64,000 nt of DNA from Baekduia alba (lineage in GTDB: Bacteria > Actinomycetota > Thermoleophilia > Solirubrobacterales > Solirubrobacteraceae): assembly GCF_028416635.1 (NCBI RefSeq), contig NZ_CP114013.1:4774001-4838000 (forward strand). The letters run 5' to 3'. This document shows positions 15,231 through 26,542 of this stretch, one piece after another; within the stretch, counting starts at the first letter, position 1, and each line of letters opens with the position of its first letter. A program made the position numbers and the translations under genes. Below the pieces are notes generated by a model, which was not told where the DNA came from, did not search any database, and saw only the letters and a program-made list of their open reading frames with translations.

Positions 15231-15653
15231 TCAGCGCTCGGCGGCGGCGTGGATCGCCGCCCGGATCTGCGCCAGCTCGGTGCCCTTCTCGAGGTAGGCG
15301 TGGGCGCCGATCTGCTTCGACGGCGCGGCCATGCGCGCGGCCGACAGGCTCGACAGGCCGATGATCGACGTGCGCGGCGCGCGGCGGCGCATCTTCGGGA
15401 TCGCCTGCAGGCCGCCCATCCGGGGCATCGACATGTCCAGGAGGACGACGTCGGGCTGGAGCTCGGCGGTCGCCTCGACCCCGGCCTCGCCGTCGGCGGC
15501 CTCCCCGACGATCTCGATCGCCGGGTCCTCGGCCAGCGAGATCCGCATCAGCGCGCGGAAGCCCTCCGCGTCATCGCAGAGCAGCACGCGGATGGGGTCG
15601 TCGGCGGCAGCCACGTAGTGCACATCATCGGTTGGTGAGCGACGTTCCGCCAT
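15231..15653 (-). CDS. Stand-alone response-regulator receiver protein
   Basis: A 140-residue single receiver domain with no output domain. The acidic pocket is CDDA (Asp27, Asp28), the phosphorylated Asp is in VVLLDMSMPRMGG (about residue 73), the switch Ser is in IIGLSSLS, and the conserved Lys is in YLEKGT. Such proteins act as phosphate shuttles or dock on partners. No histidine kinase is nearby. The start is ATG 15653, or GTG 15659 which adds two residues. It is divergent from bioB. Confidence 0.85.
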   Translation of the reverse strand: MAERRSPTDDVHYVAAADDPIRVLLCDDAEGFRALMRISLAEDPAIEIVGEAADGEAGVEATAELQPDVVLLDMSMPRMGGLQAIPKMRRRAPRTSIIGLSSLSAARMAAPSKQIGAHAYLEKGTELAQIRAAIHAAAER

Positions 15654-15735
15654 CCCCACTTCTGATGATCGGCGGGTAGACGATGGTCCAGGTCGACGTC
15701 CGATCGGAGGACCCGGGACCGTCCGGAGCGCTGCC

Positions 15736-15741
15736 TACTGT
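15736..15741 (+). promoter_or_regulatory. -10 element TACTGT for bioB
   Basis: TACTGT begins 13 nt before the bioB ATG at 15749. No BirA-type palindrome is evident around it. Confidence 0.45.
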
Positions 15742-15748
15742 GCCGGGC

Positions 15749-16957
15749 ATGCCGCCGCTGATCACCCGCCAAGAAGCCGTCCGCCTCGGCGAGATCGAAG
15801 ATCACGACGCGATCCTGGCCCTGGTCGAGCGCGCGTGGGCGGCGCGCCAGGAGCAGTTCGGCGACAGCACCGACATGTGCTCGCTGGTCAACGCGAAGTC
15901 CGGCGGCTGCGCCGAGGACTGCGGGTTCTGCGCGCAGTCGCGGTTCGCGGAGGCCGAGACGCCGATGCACGCGATGATGGAGCCCGAGCAGATCCTCGAG
16001 CACGCCAAGGCCGCCGAGGCGGCCGGCGCGCACCGGTTCTGCATGGTCACCCAAGGCCAGGGGCTGTCCAAGCGCGACTTCGAGAAGGTGCTCGAAGGCG
16101 CGCGGCTGGTGGCCGAGAACACGAACTTGAAGCGCTGCGCGTCGGTCGGGCACATGTCCGTCGACCGCGCCAAGTCGCTGAAGGCCGCGGGCATCCAGCG
16201 CGTGCACCACAACGTCGAGACCGCGGAGTCCTACTACCCCGAGGTCTCCTCGACGGTCCGCTACGAGGGCCGGCTGCGCACGATCCAGGCGGTCGAGGAG
16301 GCGGGGCTGGAGACCTGCGTGGGCGGGATCCTGAACCTCGGCGAGTCGCGTGAGCAGCGCGTCGAGATGGCGTTCGAGCTGTCCAAGATCAACCCCACGT
16401 CGGTCCCGATCAACCTGCTGAACCCGCGGCCGGGCACCAAGTTCGGCGACCGCGACTACATGGATCCGTGGGAGGTCGTGAAGTGGATCGCGATCTTCCG
16501 GCTGGTGCTGCCGGCGGCGCTGTTCCGGCTGTGCGGCGGCCGCGTCGAGAACCTCGGCGAGCTGCAGCCGCTGGCCGTCAAGGCCGGGCTCAACGGCGTG
16601 ATGATGGGCAACTTCCTGACGACGCTGAACGCCGATCCCGCCGACGACCGCGCGATGTTCACCGACCTCGGGCTGAACATCAACCGCTACGCCGACAACG
16701 GCGCCAACCCGCGGCCGGACAACCGCTCGGGCTGGCTGGACGGCGAGACGTCGAACGTCGTCGAGGACTACCTCGACAACGCGGGCCAGGCCGAGGCGGC
16801 CGGGATCAAGATCACGACGTGGGATCCGGCGGCGCAGCTGCGCTACGCCAAGAAGAACAAGGTGCCGCCACGGCCCGACGGGGCGCCGAACCGCTGGCCC
16901 GGCGCCGAGGAGGCGGCCGAGCCGGCGCAGCTGTCCGGCATGCCGTTCGGGCACTGA
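15749..16957 (+). CDS. bioB: Biotin synthase
   Basis: A 402-residue radical-SAM enzyme that inserts sulfur into dethiobiotin, the last step of biotin synthesis. The SAM-cluster cysteines are GGCAEDCGFCAQS (Cys54, 58, 61); KRCASVGHMS and RVHHNVETAESYY are further BioB blocks, and NLLNPRPGT and GVMMGNFLTT complete the barrel. It is about 50 residues longer than E. coli BioB because of a C-terminal tail rich in Pro and Ala. The start at MPPLITR is preferred over an upstream in-frame ATG at 15683 because of the -10-like TACTGT and the family N-terminus. It opens a bioB-bioF-bioD-VOC operon. Confidence 0.95.
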   Translation: MPPLITRQEAVRLGEIEDHDAILALVERAWAARQEQFGDSTDMCSLVNAKSGGCAEDCGFCAQSRFAEAETPMHAMMEPEQILEHAKAAEAAGAHRFCMVTQGQGLSKRDFEKVLEGARLVAENTNLKRCASVGHMSVDRAKSLKAAGIQRVHHNVETAESYYPEVSSTVRYEGRLRTIQAVEEAGLETCVGGILNLGESREQRVEMAFELSKINPTSVPINLLNPRPGTKFGDRDYMDPWEVVKWIAIFRLVLPAALFRLCGGRVENLGELQPLAVKAGLNGVMMGNFLTTLNADPADDRAMFTDLGLNINRYADNGANPRPDNRSGWLDGETSNVVEDYLDNAGQAEAAGIKITTWDPAAQLRYAKKNKVPPRPDGAPNRWPGAEEAAEPAQLSGMPFGH

Positions 16958-16973
16958 GCGCGCGCCGACGATC

Positions 16974-19356
<2,383 letters not shown>

Positions 19357-19379
19357 CGCGGCGCGCGGGCCACCGACCC

Positions 19380-19829
19380 CTACAACTCGTCCAGGATCCC
19401 CGCCATGCGGTGCATCACGTCGGCGGCGACCGCCAGGTGCTCGTCCGACACGTCGGCCAGCGCCTCCCGCCAGCGGGTGCGCCATTCGGCGCGCCTGTGC
19501 TCGAGGAGCTCGCGCCCCTCGCCGGTCAGCGACACGACGACGACGCGGCGGTCGCTCTCCGATCGGCGCCGCTCGACGATCCCGTCGCGCTCCAGGTGGT
19601 CCAGCATGGTCGAGACCGAGGCCGGTGACAGCTCGGCCGCCTTGGCCAGCTCGCCCGCCGTGGCCTCGCCCTTGACGTCGATGGTGAAGAGCGCCCGGAT
19701 CTGGCCGTGGGTCAGCTCGCCCGGACCGCACTTCTGGTCGCGGGCGCGCAGCCGGCGCTCGGCGCCCAGCATCTCGACGAACGCCAGGCGGACGGCCTCG
19801 CTGGCCGCGGTGGTCGAGGCGGCCGACAT
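19380..19829 (-). CDS. MarR-family transcriptional regulator
   Basis: A 149-residue winged-helix protein: LTHGQIRALFTIDVKGEATAGELAKAAELSPASVSTMLDHLERDGIVERR (in part) is the recognition helix and wing region, followed by SDRRVVVVSLTGEGREL, the beta-hairpin. The ATG directly abuts the stop of the upstream drug exporter, so the two form one minus-strand operon. The palindrome before the exporter is its likely operator. Confidence 0.88.
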   Translation of the reverse strand: MSAASTTAASEAVRLAFVEMLGAERRLRARDQKCGPGELTHGQIRALFTIDVKGEATAGELAKAAELSPASVSTMLDHLERDGIVERRRSESDRRVVVVSLTGEGRELLEHRRAEWRTRWREALADVSDEHLAVAADVMHRMAGILDEL

Positions 19830-21326
19830 CTACGCCGCCGCCTCCAGCTCGAGCTCGGCGGCCGGGCCGACCGCCGGCTCGTGGCCGACGACGCGCGCCG
19901 CGCGCTCGACGAGCGCCAGCAGCGCTGTCGGCAGCAGCGCGAACGCGGTCACGCCGAGCACCCAGACGTAGGTGTCGCCGAAGGCGCCGGCGGCCGCGTC
20001 GACCGACGGGTGACTACCCGCGGCGGTGGCCGCGGCCGACAGGTGGTTGGACAGCACGACCGACAGGATGGCGGTGCCGACGGACCCACCGACGCGCTGC
20101 AGCACGTTGAGCTGCGGCGTCGCGTGGTTGATCTGGTCGGGCCGCAGGACCGCGAACGCGGCGGTCATCGACGGCATCATCGACATGCCGATGCCGAAGC
20201 CGCGGAAGACCATCGCGGCGCCGATCAGCCAGTACGACGTCCCACCCGAGATCAGCACGAACGGCACGGTCGCGACGACGGTCACCATCCCGCCCATCAG
20301 CGCGGTCAGCCCGCCTCCCCAGCGCTCGGTGGCCACGGCGCTCAGGCGCATCGCGATCGCCGCGCCGATGCCTTGCGGCATCAGCAGCAGGCCGGTCGTC
20401 ACGGCGTCCTCGCCGCGGACGGTCTGGAAGTACAGCGGCATCAGGATCATCGCGCCGAACAGCGCGGCGCCGAGGCAGAACGTCGTCAGCGACGCTGCCG
20501 CGAAGGCCTTGTCCTTGTACAGGCGCATGTCCAGCAGCGGCGCCGGGATGCGCAGCGCCCGCAGCACGAACGCCACGATCAGCGCCACGCCGGCCAGCGC
20601 GGGGACCAGCACGGAGGCGTCGGTCAGCGAGCCGGCGCTGCCGCTCTCGGCCAGCCCGTAGGTCACGCCGACCAGGCCAGTCGCGACGAGCACCAGGCCG
20701 ATGAGGTCCAGCGAGCCGGCCTCCTCAGGCTGGTCGCGCGGCAGCAGGCGCAGCGCGGTGACCAGCGCGATCGCGCCGATCGGGACGTTGACCAGGAAGA
20801 TCCACTGCCACCCGGCGTGCTCGAGCAGCAGGCCGCCGATCGTCGGGCCGAAGACCGGCGCGAGGATGATCGGGACGCCGATCGCGGCCATGACGCGCGG
20901 GAGGTTGCGCGGCCCGGCGGCCTTGACGAGGATCATCTGGCCGATCGGCATCAGCATGCCGCCGCCGACGCCCTGGATGACGCGGAACGCGACGAGCGAG
21001 CCCGTCGACCACGCCAGGCCGCACAGCGCCGAGCCGAGGGTGAAGGCGACCAGGGCCACCAGGTACAGGCGACGCGACCCGAAGCGACGCGCGGCCCAGC
21101 CGGTGACGGGGATCACGGCGGCGAGGGCGAGCAGGTAGCCGGTCACGACCCACTGGATCGAGTCCAGCGAGCTGTGCAGGTCGATCGAGAGGTCGTCAAG
21201 CGCGACGTTGACGATCGTCGTGTCGAGGACCGACATGATCGCGCCGAGGATGACCACGATGGCGATCCGCCAGACGTGGGGCTCGATGCGCGGGGAGATG
21301 GGGAGCGACGAGGAAGAGAAGTTCAT
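19830..21326 (-). CDS. DHA2-family drug:H+ antiporter (EmrB/QacA type)
   Basis: A 498-residue membrane protein with about 14 transmembrane helices. DTTIVNVALDDL in the first helix, WVVTGYLLALAAVIPVTGWAARRFGSRR (motif A region, in part) and RVIQGVGGGMLMPIGQ are diagnostic of DHA2 exporters; FGPTIGGLLLE is motif C-like. It should export hydrophobic toxic compounds in exchange for protons. The ATG at 21324-21326 overlaps a long palindrome, and the co-transcribed MarR gene follows directly. Confidence 0.9.
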   Translation of the reverse strand: MNFSSSSLPISPRIEPHVWRIAIVVILGAIMSVLDTTIVNVALDDLSIDLHSSLDSIQWVVTGYLLALAAVIPVTGWAARRFGSRRLYLVALVAFTLGSALCGLAWSTGSLVAFRVIQGVGGGMLMPIGQMILVKAAGPRNLPRVMAAIGVPIILAPVFGPTIGGLLLEHAGWQWIFLVNVPIGAIALVTALRLLPRDQPEEAGSLDLIGLVLVATGLVGVTYGLAESGSAGSLTDASVLVPALAGVALIVAFVLRALRIPAPLLDMRLYKDKAFAAASLTTFCLGAALFGAMILMPLYFQTVRGEDAVTTGLLLMPQGIGAAIAMRLSAVATERWGGGLTALMGGMVTVVATVPFVLISGGTSYWLIGAAMVFRGFGIGMSMMPSMTAAFAVLRPDQINHATPQLNVLQRVGGSVGTAILSVVLSNHLSAAATAAGSHPSVDAAAGAFGDTYVWVLGVTAFALLPTALLALVERAARVVGHEPAVGPAAELELEAAA

Positions 21327-21353
21327 TTGGCACCTAAAAGTTAGTTGCCAAAT
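21325..21353. promoter_or_regulatory. Probable MarR operator overlapping the exporter start codon
   Basis: ATTTGGCACCTA (21325-21336), a 5-nt spacer, and TAGTTGCCAAAT (21342-21353) form a 12-bp inverted repeat with one mismatch. The innermost 9-bp arms CATTTGGCA/TGCCAAATG are perfect. It overlaps the ATG of the exporter, so repressor bound here would block both transcription and translation start. Confidence 0.65.
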
Positions 21354-21362
21354 GTTTCGGCG

Positions 21363-22512
21363 TCAAGATGCTCTGGCTTGAGTCACGCGTCCGGCGATGG
21401 ACGCCGGCGCCCGCGCGTTGGACGCCACGCCGACGACCACGACGAGCGCCGCGACCTGCGCGATCGCCGCGACCTCGGTCCCCAGCGGGATCGTCGCCAG
21501 CGCGACGATCGCCCCCACCCCGCGCGCCGGCCCGGTCCCGATCCGCAGCACGCGGCGGAACCAGACGTCGCCCGCGAGGAACAGCGCCACGCCGCCGGCG
21601 AGGACCAGCGCTTGGGCGCCCGCCAGCGCGTCGTAGCCGTGGCCCGTCGCCTTCTTCAGCCCGACCGCGACGCACACGATCCCCAGCAGCAGCGCCAGGT
21701 GGGCGAAGCCGTAGCCGTCCAGCGCGGCGATCGCGCGCCGGCGCACGGGCATCGCGCTCAGCGCCTGCTCGGCCCGCGCGTCGTCGCCGCCGAAGTACGT
21801 CCACCACAGCGTCGCGCTGAGCAACAGCCCGAGCACGGCGACGACGATCAGCTCCGCGTCGACGGCCAGGTCCGCCGCGCCGATGCCGATCGCGACGACC
21901 GACTCTCCGATCGCGACGATGACGACCAGCCCGTGGCGGTCGACGAAGTGCGCCGGCGCGACCGCGAAGTCCTGGTTGCCGATGAGCTTGGGCAGCGTCC
22001 ACAGCGCGATCAGGCCCACCGTCCACAGCCACACCTGCGCGTGGCCGCCCAGCGCGCCGCCGACCAGCACGACCGCCGCGTTGCCGAGGTTGCCGGGCGC
22101 CAGTCGCAGGATCGCCTGCGGTGCCAGGCCCGGCGCGCTGTGGACGAACAGGAACGTATGGACCCCGGCGACGACCAGGTAGCCGACGCCGAACGCCAGG
22201 CCGGCGCCGTCGAACGCGTGCGGGACCGCGAGCGCGATCACGAAGTACCCGCACATGCCGGCGAGCAGAAGCCCGCGGTTGACGGGGTCGTTCAAGTCGA
22301 TGGCGTTGGTCAGCCACGCGTAGCCGCCGTACATGAACCAGATGAACCCCAACATGAGCGCGACGTGCAGCAGGCCGTCCCACGTGAGGTCGTGGGCCAG
22401 GACCGCGCTCAGCTGCGTGACGGTGAAGACGAAGACGAGGTCGAAGAACAGCTCGAGCGTCGTGACGCGCGGCGCGGGCGGCGCGGGCGGCGCGGGCGGC
22501 GCGGGCGCTCAC
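21363..22512 (-). CDS. LtrA-like integral membrane protein, apparent frameshift at its start
   Basis: The body encodes about 381 residues of a multi-helix protein of the low-temperature-requirement A family: TTLELFFDLVFVFTVTQLSA at the N-terminus, YGGYAWLTNAIDL, then PAHFVDRHGLVVIVAIGESVVAIG and WWTYFGGDD. The frame upstream has no start codon before the TGA of the previous gene. A GTG at 22510-22512, overlapping that TGA in a GTGA coupling arrangement, is one base out of frame, and the two are separated by a 9-bp repeat tract. A one-base indel in this tract is the simplest explanation; initiation at the internal ATG 22355 would delete the first helix. The biochemical role of LtrA proteins is not known. 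Confidence 0.7.
22471..22506. repeat. Four tandem 9-bp units GGCGCGGGC
   Basis: GGCGCGGGC is repeated exactly four times at 22471, 22480, 22489 and 22498, within the first codons of the LtrA-like gene. In the body frame it encodes an Ala-Pro-Pro repeat. Such tracts are prone to slippage and to sequencing errors. Confidence 0.85.
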
Positions 22513-24026
22513 CGCTCGCCGTCCGCGGCGACCTGCACGATCGAGGCGTCGATCAGCCACTCGACCGGCGCGACGTCGTCGGTGTAGACGCGCCCGCCGC
22601 CCAGCCCGGGCGCGGTCCGGCGCGCGGCGTCGCCGGCGATGCCGCGCAGCGCGGGCGGGATCACGCCGCCGCGCACCGCCGCGTCGATGTTGGCGCCGCT
22701 CACCGGGACGTCGGCCGCGACCAGCTGCGTGTTGACGTCCTCGCTGGGATCGCGCGCCACGTGACCGAACACGGAGCGCATGGTGGCCGACAGCACCTGC
22801 TCGAGGCGCCGCGAGCCCTCCGGGTGGCCGACGTTGACGATGACCTGGCCGCCGGGGTTGAGGCGCCGCTTCGCCAGCGCGAAGAACTCCTCGGTGGCGA
22901 GGTAGAACGGGATGTAGGGCTGGCGGTAGGCATCGACGTAGATGACGTCGAAGCGCCGCGACGTCGACCGCAGCCACGGTCGCGCGTCGGCGGCGTGGGT
23001 GTGGAGGTTGGGCGCGTGGAGGTCGAACAGCTCGCGCCCGACCTCGGTCAGCTTGGGGTCGATCTCCACCGCGTCGATCCGCGTCGCCGGGAAGAAGTGC
23101 CCGTAGGCGCGGGCGACGGTCCCGGCCGCGCTGCCCAGGATCGCGATCGACCGCGGCGGCGCGGCGGGGCGCGCGGCGAACGGCAGGACCAGCGGCTGGT
23201 CCCAGTAGTTGCCGGTCAGGTACGCACCGGGCGTGTAGGTCGAGTGGACGGCCAGGCCCTCGTTGAGCTCGAGCTGGCGTTCGCCGTCGGGACGCTCGAC
23301 GACGCGCGCGTACTGGTAGTCGGTCTCCCCCTCCCAGATCACGCGGCCGTCGGTCGTGGCCTTCACGGTCCCGGTCGGCAGCGCGATCAGCAGTGCGATG
23401 GCCACGGGGATCGCCGTCGCGAGCGCCGGCATGCGCTTGCGCAGCCCGAGCGCGGCGGCGAGGCCGAGCGCGAGCGCGAAGGCCAGGAACGTGCGGCGCG
23501 TGCCGACGAACGGGATCAGGACGAGCGCGCTGAGGAAGACGCCGGCCAGCGAGCCCAGCGTCGAGATCGCGTAGAGGCGGCCGGCGACGCGGCCGGCCTC
23601 GTCGAGCGTGCCGACGCTCAGGCGGACCGCGTAGGGCGCCACGCAGCCGAGGACGAGGACCGGCGCGGCGATCAGGACCAGGACGGCGACGAGCGAGCCG
23701 ACGAACGCGCCGGCCTGGACGGAGTCCAGCGCGTCCACGCTGACGCGCAGGAACGGGCCCGCGACGAACGGGACGGCGGCCATCAGCCCGGCCGCGACGA
23801 GGACGAGGCGGCAGAGGCCGGCGAACGTCGGGTCGCGATCGGCGAGCCGGCCGCCGACGTAGTAGCCGCCGCTCAGCGCCACGAGGACGGTCGCGATCGT
23901 GTTGGCCCACACGATCGTCGACGCCCCGAACCAGGGCGCCAGCAGCCGCGCGGCGGCGATCTCTGCTCCCAGCGACGCCGCGCCCACGACGGCGGCGACG
24001 AGGGCGACGGAACGACGTTCCTGCAC
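22509..24026 (-). CDS. Membrane-fused spermidine synthase-like protein
   Basis: A 505-residue protein. Residues about 5-215 form around seven transmembrane helices (for example ALVAAVVGAASLGAEIAAAR). Residues about 225-505 are a spermidine-synthase/methyltransferase fold: the nucleotide-binding strand is IAILGSAAGTVARAYGHFFP, acidic EIDP follows, and the catalytic-type Asp lies in YVDAYRQPYIPFYLAT. It may transfer aminopropyl groups or act as a related SAM-using enzyme; the membrane-fused subgroup is poorly defined. The GTG start is supported by TACCCT beginning 12 nt upstream. Its stop overlaps the LtrA-like start. Confidence 0.8.
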   Translation of the reverse strand: MQERRSVALVAAVVGAASLGAEIAAARLLAPWFGASTIVWANTIATVLVALSGGYYVGGRLADRDPTFAGLCRLVLVAAGLMAAVPFVAGPFLRVSVDALDSVQAGAFVGSLVAVLVLIAAPVLVLGCVAPYAVRLSVGTLDEAGRVAGRLYAISTLGSLAGVFLSALVLIPFVGTRRTFLAFALALGLAAALGLRKRMPALATAIPVAIALLIALPTGTVKATTDGRVIWEGETDYQYARVVERPDGERQLELNEGLAVHSTYTPGAYLTGNYWDQPLVLPFAARPAAPPRSIAILGSAAGTVARAYGHFFPATRIDAVEIDPKLTEVGRELFDLHAPNLHTHAADARPWLRSTSRRFDVIYVDAYRQPYIPFYLATEEFFALAKRRLNPGGQVIVNVGHPEGSRRLEQVLSATMRSVFGHVARDPSEDVNTQLVAADVPVSGANIDAAVRGGVIPPALRGIAGDAARRTAPGLGGGRVYTDDVAPVEWLIDASIVQVAADGER

Positions 24027-24032
24027 GGCGTC

Positions 24033-24038
24033 AGGGTA
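24033..24038 (-). promoter_or_regulatory. -10 element TACCCT for the spermidine synthase-like gene
   Basis: TACCCT on the minus strand starts exactly 12 nt before the GTG at 24026, in the 49-nt gap shared with divergent bioA. Confidence 0.5.
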
Positions 24039-24062
24039 CGCGGTGGCGTCCGTCGCGGGGCA

Positions 24063-24068
24063 TACGGT
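24063..24068 (+). promoter_or_regulatory. -10 element TACGGT for bioA
   Basis: TACGGT begins 13 nt before the bioA ATG at 24076, with no Shine-Dalgarno sequence. Confidence 0.5.
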
Positions 24069-24075
24069 TCGGGCC

Positions 24076-25392
24076 ATGACGACCGCCGAGCTCCGTGCCG
24101 CCGACCGCGACGTCCTGTGGCACCCGTTCACCCAGCAGCAGGGCTGGAGCGCGGAGGACGCGCCGATCATCGAGCGCGGCGAGGGCTGCACGCTCTGGGA
24201 CACCGACGGCGTGGCGTACCTCGACGGGGTCTCGTCGCTGTGGTGCACGGTGCACGGCCACCGGCACCCGGCGATCGACGCGGCGGTCAAGGCGCAGGTC
24301 GACCGCGTCGCGCACTCGACCATGTTGGGGCTGTCGCATCCGGGCGCGATCGAGCTCGCGTCGCGGCTCCTGGCGGTCGCCCCGCGCGGGGACCGCGAGC
24401 TGACGCGCGTCTTCTACTCCGACAACGGCTCGACCGCCAACGAGATCGCGCTGAAGATGGCGTTCCAGTGGTGGAAGATCCGCGGCGAGGAGCAGCGGAC
24501 CAAGTTCGTGTACTTGGACATGAGCTACCACGGGGACACGATCGGCAGCGTGTCGGTCGGCGGCATCGACCTGTTCCACTCGATGTTCCGGCCGATGCTG
24601 TTCGACGGGATCCGGGTCAGCCCCGGCGACGTCGATGGGCTGGAGCGCGTGCTCCGGGAGTCTGGCGACACGGTCGCCGCGTTGATCATGGAGCCGCTGG
24701 TCCAGGGCGCCGCGGGCATGATCATGCACCCGGAGGGCTACCTGCGCGCGGTCCGCGAGTTGTGCGACAAGTACGGCGTCCTGATGATCTGCGACGAGGT
24801 CGCGACGGGGTTCGGGCGCACCGGCACGATGTTCGCCTGCGAGCAGGAGGGCGTGGTGCCGGACCTGATGAGCGTCGCCAAGGGGCTCACCGGCGGCTAC
24901 CTGCCGCTGGCCGCGACGCTGGCGACCGAGCGGATCTTCGCGGGCTTCCTCGGGCGCTTCGAGGAGTTCCGCACGTTCTTCCACGGTCACACCTACACGG
25001 GCAACCCGCTGGCCTGCGCGGCCGCGATCGCGACGCTCGAGGTGTTCGAGGCCGAGGACACGCTCGGCGCGCTGGCGCCGAAGCTCGAGCTCCTCGAGAC
25101 GTTGTTGGAGGAGTCGGTCGCGCCGCTGGCCTCGGTGCGCGAGATCCGCCGGCGCGGGTTCATGGTCGGCATCGAGCTGGTGGACTTCCCGGTCGAGGCG
25201 CGCATGGGCCACCAGGTGACCCTGGCGGCCCGCGAGCGCGGCGCGATCGTCCGTCCGCTGGGCGACGTCATCGTCCTGATGCCGCCGCTGTCGATCGGCG
25301 CCGACGAGCTGCGGCGGCTGGTCGCGATCACCACCGAGGCCATCGCGGCGGCGACGGGCGTCGCGGTTCCGGAATCGGTCTGTACCGCTTGA
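24076..25392 (+). CDS. bioA: Adenosylmethionine-8-amino-7-oxononanoate aminotransferase
   Basis: A 438-residue class III PLP aminotransferase converting KAPA to DAPA with SAM as amino donor. The N-terminus has WHPFTQQ, the BioA-specific segment, then DGVSSLWCTVHGHRHP. YSDNGSTANEIALKMAFQWW, MSYHGDTIGSVSVGG, CDEVATGFGRTG, the PLP Lys269 in SVAKGLTGGYLP and FFHGHTYTGNPLACAAA complete the set. With bioB, bioF and bioD 5-8 kb upstream, the late biotin pathway is complete in this window. It stands alone and is divergent from the spermidine synthase-like gene. Confidence 0.93.
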   Translation: MTTAELRAADRDVLWHPFTQQQGWSAEDAPIIERGEGCTLWDTDGVAYLDGVSSLWCTVHGHRHPAIDAAVKAQVDRVAHSTMLGLSHPGAIELASRLLAVAPRGDRELTRVFYSDNGSTANEIALKMAFQWWKIRGEEQRTKFVYLDMSYHGDTIGSVSVGGIDLFHSMFRPMLFDGIRVSPGDVDGLERVLRESGDTVAALIMEPLVQGAAGMIMHPEGYLRAVRELCDKYGVLMICDEVATGFGRTGTMFACEQEGVVPDLMSVAKGLTGGYLPLAATLATERIFAGFLGRFEEFRTFFHGHTYTGNPLACAAAIATLEVFEAEDTLGALAPKLELLETLLEESVAPLASVREIRRRGFMVGIELVDFPVEARMGHQVTLAARERGAIVRPLGDVIVLMPPLSIGADELRRLVAITTEAIAAATGVAVPESVCTA

Positions 25393-25510
25393 CGGTGGGG
25401 AACCTGGCGCATCGAACCGCCATTTTCTCCATGCATTGCTGAGAACTGGGTAGTTTGAGCAGTGTTGGACTTCGGCCCCGCTTCGTTTCGCGAGGAGGGT
25501 CGATCTCGCC

Positions 25511-26542
25511 ATGCGCTGCCTCGTTCGCATCCCTGTCGTCTGCCGGGCGCCTCGTCGCGCTTGCGCCGTCGTGATGCTCGTCGCGGTCGCCGCCACGCCG
25601 GGGATTGCGCCGGCGGCGACCACGACGACCACCACCGGCGCCGCGCCCGAGGCGCTGTGGAACGCGTATCCGCTGCAGCCGGGCGAGACGACGCCGGAGG
25701 TCTCGCTGCCGCCGAGCAGCGCGCGGCCCGCGCCGGCGCGGGTGCGCCCGGGGTCGACGGGCGCCGGCGACGGCGACGACGGCGGCGGGACGCCGCTGGC
25801 GCTGACGATCGTGATCGCCGCCCTGGCGCTGGCGATCGGCGCGCTCGTCGGGGTCCGGCTGCGCCGCCGCCGCGCCCAGCCGTCGGCGGCTGCGCCCGAG
25901 GCCGCGGCCCCGCGTCCCGCGTTCGCCACCGCGGGGGTCAGCGTCCCCCGTCCCACACCTCCGCGCGCCCGCGCCGACCCCCAGCCTCAGGCGCGGCGCG
26001 CGGAGGTCTCACGCCGCGAGCGCCGCGAGCCGGCGCCGCGGCCCGCCGCGCGCCCGGCGGGACCGCCACCGACGCGGGCGCCGGCGACGGCGCGCGCGCC
26101 CACTCCGGCACCCGCACCGCCGCGGTCTGCACCCGCGCCCGGCGGCACGGCAGCGCCCGCCATCCCGACGCCCGCCGAGCGCTTCCGGCGCGTCCCGTGG
26201 CCGACCGGCACCGAGGCGCTCTGGCGGTGCGAGATCTCCCGCCACTACGGCGTCGTGCGCGGCGACTTCCGCGCCCTGGCCTTCGCGCCGGGCCGCCGCC
26301 GGCCGGTCGAGCTCGGCCGCAGCGACACGCACGTCCGGCCGGGCTGGGGCATCGAGGCCGGCGACGAGGAGCTGCTCGCCGAGGTCCGCCGGCTCGTCGA
26401 CGCCCTGGGCGCGGCCGGGTGGGAGCGGGTCCGGCCCGGCCGCGGCTGGTACGCCGCACGCTTCGTCTGGGCCCAACCCGAGGCCCCGCCGCTCGAGCTT
26501 CCCGACCTCGCCGCCACCCGACAGGAGACCGATGACCACTGA
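25511..26542 (+). CDS. Membrane-anchored protein with Pro/Ala-rich linker, unknown function
   Basis: A 343-residue protein. Residues 1-36 look like a signal peptide ending near APAA, residues about 96-118 (LALTIVIAALALAIGALVGV) are a transmembrane helix, and about 120-235 is a low-complexity Pro/Ala/Arg stretch. The last 100 residues form a compact domain starting TEALWRCEISRHYGVVRGDFRALAF and ending with GRGWYAARFVWAQ. I do not recognise the family. It is the first gene of a coupled operon with two ferritin-like genes and an L,D-transpeptidase; its stop lies 11 nt inside the next gene. In the 118 nt before it I find no clear promoter. Confidence 0.7.
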   Translation: MRCLVRIPVVCRAPRRACAVVMLVAVAATPGIAPAATTTTTTGAAPEALWNAYPLQPGETTPEVSLPPSSARPAPARVRPGSTGAGDGDDGGGTPLALTIVIAALALAIGALVGVRLRRRRAQPSAAAPEAAAPRPAFATAGVSVPRPTPPRARADPQPQARRAEVSRRERREPAPRPAARPAGPPPTRAPATARAPTPAPAPPRSAPAPGGTAAPAIPTPAERFRRVPWPTGTEALWRCEISRHYGVVRGDFRALAFAPGRRRPVELGRSDTHVRPGWGIEAGDEELLAEVRRLVDALGAAGWERVRPGRGWYAARFVWAQPEAPPLELPDLAATRQETDDH

